Shown: positions 20,989 through 29,216 of the stretch, one piece after another
Position numbering within the stretch: position 1 is the stretch's first letter
Layout: each line of letters starts with the position of its first letter
Source of the DNA: Myxococcales bacterium
Lineage (GTDB): Bacteria; Myxococcota; Bradymonadia; UBA7976; UBA1532
Direction: 5' to 3'
Length of the DNA stretch: 64,000 nucleotides
Assembly: GCA_020633515.1 (NCBI GenBank)
Contig: JACKDM010000024.1
Span: forward strand, 1-64,000
Program-made: the position numbers and the translations under genes
The notes under the pieces: generated by a model
What the model was told of the DNA's origin: nothing
What the model saw: the letters and a program-made list of their open reading frames with translations, nothing else
Database searches by the model: none

Positions 20989-22305
20989 TTGAGCGCTCAC
21001 AATCTCGCCCACATGCGGGTCGCCGTGCTCTGGCACGACACCCTGATCGCCGAGAAGGTCGTCGACTCGCGCCAGCCCGTCACGATCGGCGAGAGCAAGT
21101 CCAACACCCTGGTCGTCCCCGACCTGGGGGGCGTCGGCGAGTCCCACGTCCTCTTCAGCCCCGACTCCAACGGCTTCTCCCTCAACCCCACCGGTGACAT
21201 GAAGGGTCGCCTCCGCCTCGCCGGCGGGGACGAGCAGACCCTCGCCGAGGTGCGCAAGGCGCGCGGCAACAGCATCTCGGTCGGCGGCAAGGACTGGGGC
21301 GTCGTCGACCTCGCCGACCAGCTCTCGATCTTCTTCCAGCTCATCGGCAACCCCGAGCGCCCGCCGAAGCGCCCCATCTGGGGCACCCTCGAGACCTCGG
21401 TCCTCGGCTCGATGCTCGCCGCGGTCATCCTGCACCTCGGGTTCCTCATCGCCGCGTTCTTCTTCTGGAGCGACGAGCCTGTCTTCGCCGAGCTCGACCT
21501 CAGCGACCGCTTCATGAAGGTCATCGTCGAGGAGCCGCCGCCGGAGATCGAAGAGGAAGAAGAAGAGGAGAGCGTCGACGAAGACGTCGGCAAGAAGGCG
21601 GGCGGCGAAGAGGGCAAGTTCGGCGAAGAAGACAAGATCGAGAAGTCGAAGGTGCCCAAGCGCGACGGTGAGCTCGTCGACAAGGTCAAGGACGTCGGCA
21701 TCCACAAGGCGCTCGGCTCCGACCTGCTCGGCCGCGGCCCGCTGCAGAACGTCTTCGGCGACAAGACCGGCTTCGACAGCAAGCTCAACGCGGCGATGGC
21801 CGGCGTCGGCGACAACCTCGTCATCGGCCAGGGCGCCGGCGGCATGGGCCTGCGCGGCACTGGCACCGGCGGCGGCGGCGAGGGCTTTGGCCGCATCCAC
21901 GGCATGGGCCGCATCGACACCGGCGGCGGACGTGGCACCAAGGCCAGCCTCGGCGGCAAGGAGAAGCGCAAGGCCAAGGTCCGCGTCCGCGGCGGCACGC
22001 CGGGCATGTCGGGCTTCTGCAAGGAGCAGGACATCACCCGCGTCGTCAACGCCCGCCAGCGCGGCATCCAGTACTGCTACGAGAAGGAGCTCGCCCGCAA
22101 CCCCGAGCTCCAGGGCAAGGTCACCCTCAACTGGCGCATCATGCTCGACGGCAAGGTCGGCACGGTCATCATCGAGAACAGCACGCTCAACAACAAGACC
22201 GTCGAAGACTGCATGACCCGTCAGGTCAAGCGGTGGACCTTCCCCAAGCCCGAAGGCGGCATGTGCCAGATCAAGTTCCCGTTCGTCTTCAACGCGGGGC
22301 TCTGA
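20989..22305 (+). CDS. TonB-like energy-transduction or motility protein with AgmX/PglI C-terminal domain
   Basis: The 438-residue protein has a cytoplasmic N-terminal region of about 125 residues with an FHA-like outline (PVTIGESKSNTLVVPDLG), one membrane helix (about 137-161), and a charged Glu-rich stretch (EIEEEEEEE) and a Gly-rich linker in the periplasm. The last 100 residues carry paired cysteines (GFCKEQD, QYCYEKEL, EDCMTRQV, GMCQIKF) and LQGKVTLNWRIMLDGKV, the signature of the AgmX/PglI C-terminal domain of Myxococcota, related to TonB. Such proteins link inner-membrane motors to the outer membrane or to gliding motility. It starts at TTG with GGAGGA six bases upstream and ends before a strong terminator. 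Confidence 0.82.
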   Translation: MSAHNLAHMRVAVLWHDTLIAEKVVDSRQPVTIGESKSNTLVVPDLGGVGESHVLFSPDSNGFSLNPTGDMKGRLRLAGGDEQTLAEVRKARGNSISVGGKDWGVVDLADQLSIFFQLIGNPERPPKRPIWGTLETSVLGSMLAAVILHLGFLIAAFFFWSDEPVFAELDLSDRFMKVIVEEPPPEIEEEEEEESVDEDVGKKAGGEEGKFGEEDKIEKSKVPKRDGELVDKVKDVGIHKALGSDLLGRGPLQNVFGDKTGFDSKLNAAMAGVGDNLVIGQGAGGMGLRGTGTGGGGEGFGRIHGMGRIDTGGGRGTKASLGGKEKRKAKVRVRGGTPGMSGFCKEQDITRVVNARQRGIQYCYEKELARNPELQGKVTLNWRIMLDGKVGTVIIENSTLNNKTVEDCMTRQVKRWTFPKPEGGMCQIKFPFVFNAGL

Positions 22306-22352
22306 TCGAGCGCGCTCGGGCGCCGCTCCGCGGTTGACGCGGCGGCGAGCGA

Positions 22353-22390
22353 GAGAGCCGGTCTCCACTTCGGTGGGCCGGCTCTCTTCG
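22353..22390 (+). terminator. Strong intrinsic terminator with TTCG tetraloop
   Basis: A 9-bp perfect stem GAGAGCCGG (22353-22361) pairs with CCGGCTCTC (22378-22386). Inside it CCAC and GTGG enclose a TTCG loop. The tail is TTCGTTTCG, only modestly T-rich. It ends the TonB/AgmX-like transcript. Confidence 0.75.
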
Positions 22391-22435
22391 TTTCGAACTC
22401 TCGGTTGGGGATGAAGCGGGGGAAGGGGCAGGGCG

Positions 22436-22529
22436 CGATGGCCGGGGCGGGTCACGGTGGCCGGGGCGAGTCGCGATGGCCGGGCGGGTCGCGACGGTCA
22501 GGCCCGGTCATGATGCCCAGGCCCGGCGA
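22436..22529. repeat. Five degenerate 18-19 bp tandem repeats
   Basis: Units begin at 22436, 22455, 22474, 22492 and 22511. The first reads CGATGGCCGGGGCGGGTCA; the others differ at a few positions each and drift towards the end. It lies between the terminator at 22353 and the small gene ending at 22541, and contains no gene. Confidence 0.7.
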
Positions 22530-22540
22530 ACGAAGCAGGC

Positions 22541-22708
22541 TCAGAGGTCGATGACGATCACCCGGGGAGCTTCCTTCTCCTCTTCGACGCGTTCGTCGGC
22601 GCGAGGCGGGAGCGGCTCCAGCGGAAGCTCGAGGGCGGGTCGCTCATAGATGCGGCGGCGCTCCTCTTCCCTCTTCCGGATCTGCTCGATGATGTATGCA
22701 TCCAGCAC
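22541..22708 (-). CDS. 55-residue small conserved-looking protein
   Basis: The gene is a 55-codon frame starting at GTG with an ideal AGGAGG site six bases upstream and a plausible promoter at 22757-22784. The protein starts LDAYIIEQIRKREEERRR, a charged amphipathic helix, continues through a Pro/Leu-rich middle (ALELPLEPLPP) and an acidic stretch, and ends in the hydrophobic VIVIDL. From memory, short proteins with the same LDAYIIE-x-IRR opening and an acidic-to-hydrophobic end occur in many Myxococcota genomes, but their function is unknown. No membrane segment or signal is present. The ribosome site, promoter and compositional pattern make it a real gene, though small enough to be missed by many annotations. 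Confidence 0.75.
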   Translation of the reverse strand: MLDAYIIEQIRKREEERRRIYERPALELPLEPLPPRADERVEEEKEAPRVIVIDL

Positions 22709-23019
22709 CGTTCACCTCCTCGCCGTTATCGATCCCGACCATCTGGTGCGCGGGCGACGCTAGGCACCGATCGGGCGGCGTCCAGGTCATCGTCGCAGAT
22801 GATCCGGCTCGCGCGCAAACGAAGCGATGCGAGAGTCGAGGCGTCGGCAGCGTTCGCTACAGTCGTAGGATTCCGTCGTTCATCGATGAGATGCAGCGAC
22901 GCCCGCGCCCGTGGCGGCGCGCCTTCTCGTGGCAGTGGAAGGCTGATCCGCCGGCTCGGTGCGGCCCGAGCGCGCCAGCGGACGCGCGGGGCGCGATGCC
23001 CCAGACGCGTGGTCGCGCC
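22709..23019. other. 311-bp intergenic gap
   Basis: The left part holds the leader and promoter of the small 55-residue gene. The right end holds a short hairpin GGGGC-GCGAT-GCCCC (22988-23002) that might end the FHA-protein transcript but has no T-run. Nothing else is recognised. Confidence 0.6.
22757..22784 (-). promoter_or_regulatory. Promoter of the 55-residue gene
   Basis: On the minus strand TGGACG (22784-22779) and TAGCGT (22762-22757) are 16 bp apart, giving a leader of about 40 bases that ends in the AGGAGG site. Confidence 0.4.
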
Positions 23020-24486
23020 TCAACCGTCCTCGGGCTCGCGCAGCCTCGCCCGGAGCGCCTGCCCCAGATCGGTCAGCTCGGCGAGCTGAAGCGCGGCCAT
23101 GCCGCTCGCCGCGACGCCCTCCCGATACTTCCCGATCCGCTCCACGAGCGCCTCGGCGTCGACGGCGGCCCGTGCGCGGCGTTCGCTGGCGTCCCGCAGC
23201 GCCGCCTCGAGCTCGGCGATCCGCGCGTCGCGCTCATCGCCGCGCGCCAGCCGAGCGCCGAGGGGTCCACGGCCGGTGCTCGCCTGGCCGAGCCGCGCCG
23301 TCTCTCCGAGCCCGCCGAGCCCGGCGAGCAGCCCCGCCTTCGGTCGACCGGCGCGCGTCGCGGCGTCGGCGAACGCGCGCGGCGGCGCGGGTCTCTCCGC
23401 TTCGCTCCCGCGGGCTTCGGCCGCCTTGACGCGACCCTCGGCCTCACGAAGGCGCGTCTCGAGCTCACCCGCGCGCCGCTCGGTGTCGCGCAGGCGGACC
23501 AGTGCCTCGCGCAGCTCGCCTTCGGCGGCGCGCGCCCGGCCCTCGGCCGCCTTCGCCGCCGCGTCGGCCCGCCGCGCAGCTTCCGCCCCGGCGCCCGACG
23601 TCGCAGCCGCGGAGCGACCCACGCCCGCTTCGAGCTCGCGCACGCGCGCCTCGAGGCTCGCCCGCTCGTCCCGCGCGACGGCGAGCTGCGCGCGGGCCAC
23701 CGTGAGCGCCTGCCAGCGATCGACCGTCGGCACGAGGCGCGCGGCGCGCTCATAGGCCTCGTCGACCGCGAGCGCGCCGTGCAGCGACGCGACCTGCGCC
23801 CGCAGCGCCACGTTCTCCGCCGCCAGCGCGCTCTGCGTGAGCGGGGCGACAGGCGGCGCGTCCGGCGGAGGTGGCGGCGCCGGGATCGCGCGCAGCGCCT
23901 CGACCTCCCGCTCCCGCTGGTCGAGCGCCACCATCAGCCGCCGCAGGTGCTCGTCGAGCTCCGCGACCCGCTGACGGCTCAGCCGCCCCTCGGCGTCGAC
24001 GCGCGCGAGCCGCTCGATCAGCGCGCCCCGCTCGCCTTCGCTGCGGGTCAGCTCCTCCTGGAGCTGGAGGAGGCGCTGACTCTGGTTGTCGTTGAAGGCT
24101 TGCAGCCGCTCGATCTGCGCGCGCACCGCCGGATCGGCGACACCACCGCGGGCGCGCCGATAGCGGTCGGCGAGGTTCTCGCGCGAGTCGGCGGCCGTCT
24201 CGACGAACCGAACGGCGAAGGCGCCGCATCTGATGACGTCGTCGGCGGCGAGCCGCCGCCGGGTGATGCGCACATCGTTGACGAGGGTGCCGTTGGCCGA
24301 GCCGAGGTCGACGACGACGTAGCCGCCATCCTCGGGGACGACGATGCAGTGGCGGCGCGAGACGCTGGTGTCGTAGGCGACGATCTCGCAGTCGGCCTGG
24401 CGACCGATCACCGTCTGCGGGCGGCCCGGGTCGAGGTCGATGGCCTGCTGCCGGCCGCCTTGATCGGTGTACAGGAGCCGGGCCAA
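23020..24486 (-). CDS. FHA-domain protein with long coiled coil
   Basis: The 488-residue protein has an N-terminal FHA domain (about residues 20-95) with the phosphothreonine-binding residues in place: VIGRQADCEI, SVSRRHC and LGSANGTLVND. From about residue 110 to 370 it is a long charged coiled coil of Ala, Glu and Arg heptads, then a Gly/Ala-rich hinge (PKAGLLAGLGGLGE) and a further helix to the end. No membrane segment is seen. It is likely a cytoplasmic scaffold that recognises proteins phosphorylated by Ser/Thr kinases like those at 34574 and 56024. The start is a TTG with GGAG about ten bases upstream; the promoter at 24519-24547 agrees with it. Confidence 0.85.
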   Translation of the reverse strand: MARLLYTDQGGRQQAIDLDPGRPQTVIGRQADCEIVAYDTSVSRRHCIVVPEDGGYVVVDLGSANGTLVNDVRITRRRLAADDVIRCGAFAVRFVETAADSRENLADRYRRARGGVADPAVRAQIERLQAFNDNQSQRLLQLQEELTRSEGERGALIERLARVDAEGRLSRQRVAELDEHLRRLMVALDQREREVEALRAIPAPPPPPDAPPVAPLTQSALAAENVALRAQVASLHGALAVDEAYERAARLVPTVDRWQALTVARAQLAVARDERASLEARVRELEAGVGRSAAATSGAGAEAARRADAAAKAAEGRARAAEGELREALVRLRDTERRAGELETRLREAEGRVKAAEARGSEAERPAPPRAFADAATRAGRPKAGLLAGLGGLGETARLGQASTGRGPLGARLARGDERDARIAELEAALRDASERRARAAVDAEALVERIGKYREGVAASGMAALQLAELTDLGQALRARLREPEDG

Positions 24487-24518
24487 CGCGAGACGCTCCG
24501 CCTGCCGCTTCGCTCACA

Positions 24519-24547
24519 TATATAGAACGCCCCGATCACGTCGACAA
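24519..24547 (-). promoter_or_regulatory. Promoter of the FHA-protein gene
   Basis: On the minus strand TTGTCG (24547-24542) and TATATA (24524-24519) are 17 bp apart. This is the most AT-rich -10 in the window. Confidence 0.6.
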
Positions 24548-24556
24548 GCATCGGGG
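24530..24556. promoter_or_regulatory. Inverted repeat CCCCGAT-N13-ATCGGGG
   Basis: Arms at 24530-24536 and 24550-24556 are perfect and straddle the -35 of the FHA-gene promoter, just upstream of the glutaredoxin gene. It may be an operator acting on one or both divergent genes. Confidence 0.35.
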
Positions 24557-24577
24557 CCGCTTCGGAGGAGGTCGACG

Positions 24578-24832
24578 ATGAAGCCGGTCCGTGTCTACAC
24601 CACCCGCATCTGCGGCTACTGCGTCGCCGCCAAGCGGCTCCTCGACCGCAAGGGCATCGCCTTCGAGGAGATCGACGTCTCCGAGGACCCCGCCACCCGA
24701 CACTGGCTCGTCACCACGACCGGCCAGCGCACCGTGCCGCAGATCTTCATCGGCGACGAGCCCATCGGCGGCTTCACCGAGCTGCGCGGGCTCGACATGA
24801 GCGGCGAGCTCGACCGCCGCCTCGCGCGCTGA
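24578..24832 (+). CDS. Glutaredoxin (GrxC-type)
   Basis: The 84-residue thioredoxin-fold protein reduces disulfides with glutathione. The dithiol active site reads TRICGYCVAAKRLL, followed by the TVPQIFI cis-proline motif and the GG glutathione-binding turn (IGGFTEL). CGYC differs slightly from the common CPYC. The ATG is chosen because GGAGGAGG lies five to eight bases upstream and the length matches the family; the frame is open further up but without support. The divergent FHA gene shares the upstream region. Confidence 0.93.
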   Translation: MKPVRVYTTRICGYCVAAKRLLDRKGIAFEEIDVSEDPATRHWLVTTTGQRTVPQIFIGDEPIGGFTELRGLDMSGELDRRLAR

Positions 24833-24987
24833 GCACCGGCCGTCGACCCGCGGCGCGCTCTGCCCTGCCTCCGTCGATCGGCCTCCCACCGCCGCGCGCG
24901 CATCCCCCTCGACCCGCGCGATTTTTTTCGACATCGCCCTGACGCCCTCCCGTACGACGGCCGGACGGGAAGGGATCGCGCGGCGGC

Positions 24988-25015
24988 TTGACAGGGCCGT
25001 CGCCCGCCCGATAAA
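24988..25015 (+). promoter_or_regulatory. Promoter of the metalloprotease lipoprotein
   Basis: A perfect TTGACA and GATAAA are separated by 16 bp, predicting a leader of about 80 bases before the ATG at 25103. Confidence 0.6.
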
Positions 25016-25102
25016 CCCGATTGAATCGCACGTCGGCTCACGCCGGCGCCGACATCCAGCTACGTGGCCGGCAGTTCATCCGGCCGCATTCCGGAGGATG
25101 AC

Positions 25103-28100
25103 ATGAGGTTGACTCGCCTCAGGGGCGGCTTGCTGCCGATCCTCGGTGGAGCCATGTGGTTCGGCGGCTGTGCCGAGCCCGTGGAGGACATCGATCGGAC
25201 GCAGCCCAACCTGCTCAGCAAGGATCTGTTCGACGGCGAGTGGTACTTCGCCCGGACGGTGATCGACGTGCCCTACGAGGCGTCGGGCACCTTCATCGGC
25301 GACCGTCAGGAGTACCACATCGGCGGCGAGGACTTCCCCGCCTACAAGATCCGCTGGCGCCTCGAGGAGGACTTCCTCTTCGCCTGCCGCGTCGATGAGG
25401 TCATCATCGGCGGCAACAGCGAGGGGCGCACCGAGGGCGACGAAGAGAACCCGTCGAAGGCCGAGGCCCGCGAGGCGGCCGACCAGGGCGCCAAGTTCCC
25501 CTGCACCCACCCGGTCGCGGCGTTCCCGCTCCAGCACATCGACGTCATCCGCCAGTACAACTCGACGACCGGCGAGCAGTCGAACGTCATCGTCGAGAAC
25601 CAGAGCGACCGGCACTGGTACGAGCGCGACTTCGTCCGCGTCAACTGGACCGACCAGGTCCTCGCCGAGGTCGACCTCAACCTCTTCAGCCAGGGTGTGC
25701 TCGACTGGGCCGGCCGCGTGCGCGGCGCCTACTACGTGCAGGCCGAGCCGGGCGACTGCCGCACGATCGACGCGAAGGGCAACGTCGACTACCGTCTCTG
25801 CGAAGAGGGCTTCCTGCCGCCCGTGATCGAGGACGACGCGATCCTCATCACCCACCGCATGAGCATGGAGCCGCACGACGGCTACGGCAACTACGGCAGC
25901 CCCATCTACACCTGCTGGCGCACCGGCAGCATCTTCGGCGCCGGCCCCGCCTGCACCAACTCCGAGGTCGGCATGCGGTACTCGTTCATGCGAGTGCCCG
26001 ACCGTGCGCCCGAGGAGGCCTACGAGCCGGTCTACTACCCCGACGACGTCTTCGAGCGCGTCGGCGTGTGGCGGGTGCTCAAGAACACCTACACCCCCGG
26101 CCGCGGCGAGACCGACTTCAAGCAGAAGCTCGGCACCCGCTTCAAGATCTGGAAGCAGACCCGCCGCTGCGACGACAGCGGCGCCTGCTCGCCGCTCCCG
26201 CTCGCCGAGCGCGAGATCGAGCCGATCGTCTACCACCTCAACCGCACCTTCCCGCAGGACCTCAAGCCCACCGCGTTCCGCATGGCCAAGGAGTGGAACG
26301 ACGCCTTCAACGGCATCAAGCCCGGCGTCGACCTCACCCAGACCTGCCAGGTGGTCTGCGGCGGCAACAAGCCGATCGAGCAGTGCTCGGCGACCGACAC
26401 CGACTGGAAGATGACCGGCACCTGCGCCTTCGTGCTCGACGAGAACGCCAACGGCGACAAGTTCCTCGGTGACCTGCGCTACAACTTCATCGCGTTCATC
26501 GAGGATCCGGGCCAGGGCCAGCCCTGCGGCGTCGGCGGCCCCGCCAACGACCCCGAGACCGGCGAGCTCATCAACGGCGTCGCCTACGTCTACGGCGCCG
26601 GCTGCTTCGACTTCCTCGAGACCCGCGTCGCCGACATGATCGACATCGAGTGCGCCAACCGCGCGCGCGAGGGCGAGACGCTGCCGAAGGGCTGCCGCGC
26701 GATCGACGAGAACCAGTACCTCCGCGGCCTGCGCACCCTCGAGGTCATGCAGGCGCAGGGCTACCGCCAGGGCCCGACCACCCCGATCACCGCGCTGACC
26801 GGCGCGATGACCGAGTTCGCCGAGATGGCCGGCTCGGAGCACATGGAGCGCATCCGCGCCAACTTCACCGAGCTCAAGCAGTTCCGCGGCACGCTCCAGT
26901 CGCGCCGGCAGAAGCTGCGCGAGGCGGGGATCTCGCGGGCGATGATCCCCGACGAGCTCGCGCGCGAGATCTCGGGCGGCCTCGCGATGACCGCGGCCGA
27001 GCTGACCGACGAGGAGGTCGCCTTCATCGACCCGCTCGCCCCGCCCGGCGGCAACGGCATGCAGCGGATCCGCAAGCGCCTCGACGCGCTCTCGTCGCGC
27101 GCCGCGGAGCCGGCCGAGTACCTCTTCACCGACAACGGCCTGTGGCACTTCGTCCGGCAGCACATGGATCTCGAGCGCGACGAGCTGCTCCAGCTCCTCC
27201 GCGAGAACTCGTTCCGCGCGGTGACGCTGCACGAGCTCGGCCACAACATGGGCCTGCGGCACAACTTCGTCGCGTCGTTCGACCGCGCCAACTACTTCCC
27301 CGAGTACTGGGACATCAAGGTCGCCGCGGCCGAGCAGTTCACCCAGGAGTACGGCCGCCCGGCGCCCGCCGACCTCGTGCCGTTCCCGTCGAGCGACGAG
27401 ACCCCCGAGGAGTTCTCGGAGCGCTACGCGCAGTGGGATCGTGACCGTCAGCTCCTGCGCGTGATCGAGGAGTCGAACGGGTCGCGCCTCTACAAGTACA
27501 GCTCGATCATGGACTACCACGCCGCCTACTACGGCGACTGGCAGGGCCTCGGCAGCTACGACCACGCCGCGATGCGCTTCCTCTACGCGGGCCTCGTCGA
27601 CCGGGTGAACTGCACCGGCACCCGCCCCGAGGACTGCATCGACCGCGAGGGCGGCGCCCACCCGCTCTATGACCGCGAGCACGTGCGCTGGTACGCCGGC
27701 GGCCAGCTCTGCCAGGTCAACGAAGACTGCCCCTCGGCCGCGAGCGGCCAGAGCTGCCGCTTCCGCCCCGAGGCGGGCGCGAAGTTCTGCTCGAACTGGG
27801 ACGAGGACGAGAAGGCGTCGGGCCGGTTCAACCCGCGCCAGCAGTTCTGCAGCGACGACCGCGTCGGCGACCAGCCCTTCTGCAACCGCTTCGACGAGGG
27901 TGAGAGCTCCGAGGAGATCGTGCGGAGCATGATCGACAACTACCAGCGGATGTTCGTCTTCAACAACTTCCGGCGGTATTCGGCCAACTTCCGGGTCTCG
28001 TCGTACTACGGCCGCATCTTCAGCCGGTACTTCTCGGTCATCGGCGACCAGATGCAGTCGCTGCTCTACAAGTACTTCTACGAGCCCGGCTTCCTCGACA

Positions 28101-29119
28101 ACAACGGCCCCGGCGGCTTCTACGACATGATGCGGGCGACCGTGGTCGGCTTCGACTTCCTCGGCAACGTGCTCGCGCAGCCCGAGTCGGGCTCCTACGA
28201 GTGGGACGAGGACCTCGGGGTCTACGTCAACCTCGAGGAGAACCTGATCGACGACGCCGTCACCGGAGACGAGGTCATCAACATCCCGCTCGGCCTCGGC
28301 AAGCCGCTCTACTCGAGCTACGAGGACGGCTACTTCGGCGTCGACCGCCTCGCCTACGCGGGCGTGTTCTACGACAAGATCGCCGCCATCGAGACCCTCA
28401 CCCTGCGCGACTGGGGCGTCGACGCCGGCGCGAGCGACGAGCGGTTCCAGCTCAACTTCTACGACTTCTTCCCCGGCGCCTACATCGACGTCCTCGGCGC
28501 CTACATGGCCGGTGACTTCAACGACAAGCCGATGTACTTCCAGGAGCTCCCGACCGCCGACGGCGGCAAGGAGATCCGCCTCATCGAGCGCACCTACTGG
28601 GACGGCAGCTTCTTCGACGCCGACGTCGAGCTCGCGCCCGACGCGCCCCCCGGCCGCCCGGTCGAGCCCGGCGCGTCGACGCTGCTCAACATCTACGCGA
28701 TCATCTACTCGATGATCGACACGCCGGTGTACTTCGACCTGTCGTTCACCAACGCCGCGCGCGTCTTCGAGGTGGGCGGTCAGACCTCGTTCGACCTGAG
28801 CCACATCCCGGCCCAGGACGTCGAGACCTGCACCAGCCCGCTCACCCACCGCCGCTTCGCCGCGGTGCAGACGAGCAGCATCCCGAGCATCGCGGTGCAG
28901 GCGATCGACCGCTGCAACGTGCTGCGCGCGCAGTACCTCGAGCTCCGCGAGGCGGTGGCGCAGTACGACGAGGATCCGACCGTGGTGCTGCCCGATGGCA
29001 TGTCGCGCGACGAGGCCGATCTCAAGCTCTCGCGCCTCGAGAACCGCCTGACCCAGCAGGAGGACCGGCTCTCGAACCTCACCCACATCAGCGAGCTGCT
29101 CGGCATCGGCTCGCTCTGA
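25103..29119 (+). CDS. Large zinc metalloprotease lipoprotein (metzincin-type)
   Basis: The 1338-residue protein begins with a lipoprotein signal (ILGGAMWFGGC, Cys23). The active site is the long zinc motif HELGHNMGLRH (710-720), with a methionine turn at SIMDYH (Met803), the plan of the metzincin clan. The arrangement resembles the zinc-dependent metalloproteases with a DUF5117/DUF4953-like architecture. A cysteine-containing insert (LCQVNEDCPSAASGQSC) follows the active site at about residue 865. It is probably tethered to the outer membrane and digests external protein, fitting a predatory or saprophytic life. GGAGG lies five bases before the ATG and the gene has its own promoter and a terminator-like hairpin. 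Confidence 0.87.
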   Translation: MRLTRLRGGLLPILGGAMWFGGCAEPVEDIDRTQPNLLSKDLFDGEWYFARTVIDVPYEASGTFIGDRQEYHIGGEDFPAYKIRWRLEEDFLFACRVDEVIIGGNSEGRTEGDEENPSKAEAREAADQGAKFPCTHPVAAFPLQHIDVIRQYNSTTGEQSNVIVENQSDRHWYERDFVRVNWTDQVLAEVDLNLFSQGVLDWAGRVRGAYYVQAEPGDCRTIDAKGNVDYRLCEEGFLPPVIEDDAILITHRMSMEPHDGYGNYGSPIYTCWRTGSIFGAGPACTNSEVGMRYSFMRVPDRAPEEAYEPVYYPDDVFERVGVWRVLKNTYTPGRGETDFKQKLGTRFKIWKQTRRCDDSGACSPLPLAEREIEPIVYHLNRTFPQDLKPTAFRMAKEWNDAFNGIKPGVDLTQTCQVVCGGNKPIEQCSATDTDWKMTGTCAFVLDENANGDKFLGDLRYNFIAFIEDPGQGQPCGVGGPANDPETGELINGVAYVYGAGCFDFLETRVADMIDIECANRAREGETLPKGCRAIDENQYLRGLRTLEVMQAQGYRQGPTTPITALTGAMTEFAEMAGSEHMERIRANFTELKQFRGTLQSRRQKLREAGISRAMIPDELAREISGGLAMTAAELTDEEVAFIDPLAPPGGNGMQRIRKRLDALSSRAAEPAEYLFTDNGLWHFVRQHMDLERDELLQLLRENSFRAVTLHELGHNMGLRHNFVASFDRANYFPEYWDIKVAAAEQFTQEYGRPAPADLVPFPSSDETPEEFSERYAQWDRDRQLLRVIEESNGSRLYKYSSIMDYHAAYYGDWQGLGSYDHAAMRFLYAGLVDRVNCTGTRPEDCIDREGGAHPLYDREHVRWYAGGQLCQVNEDCPSAASGQSCRFRPEAGAKFCSNWDEDEKASGRFNPRQQFCSDDRVGDQPFCNRFDEGESSEEIVRSMIDNYQRMFVFNNFRRYSANFRVSSYYGRIFSRYFSVIGDQMQSLLYKYFYEPGFLDNNGPGGFYDMMRATVVGFDFLGNVLAQPESGSYEWDEDLGVYVNLEENLIDDAVTGDEVINIPLGLGKPLYSSYEDGYFGVDRLAYAGVFYDKIAAIETLTLRDWGVDAGASDERFQLNFYDFFPGAYIDVLGAYMAGDFNDKPMYFQELPTADGGKEIRLIERTYWDGSFFDADVELAPDAPPGRPVEPGASTLLNIYAIIYSMIDTPVYFDLSFTNAARVFEVGGQTSFDLSHIPAQDVETCTSPLTHRRFAAVQTSSIPSIAVQAIDRCNVLRAQYLELREAVAQYDEDPTVVLPDGMSRDEADLKLSRLENRLTQQEDRLSNLTHISELLGIGSL

Positions 29120-29127
29120 GCCCGCCC

Positions 29128-29155
29128 GCCGGGGGATGCGCCCGCGTCCCCCGGC
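29128..29155 (+). terminator. Hairpin after the metalloprotease gene
   Basis: GCCGGGGGA (29128-29136) and TCCCCCGGC (29147-29155) form a perfect 9-bp stem with a 10-base loop, eight bases past the stop codon. There is no T-run, so the termination role is inferred. Confidence 0.5.
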
Positions 29156-29216
29156 CTCGCTCCCCTCCCCCCGCTCTCCTCTCCCGACCCGCTCGAATCC
29201 TCGCCCGCCGTTCGGC

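Noticed and set aside
25076..29086. Minus-strand open frame of about 1330 codons opposite the metalloprotease
   Set aside because: It is a mirror of the coding strand's codon bias, full of Val/Leu/Glu/Arg with no domains; the plus strand has HELGHNMGLRH and a lipoprotein signal.
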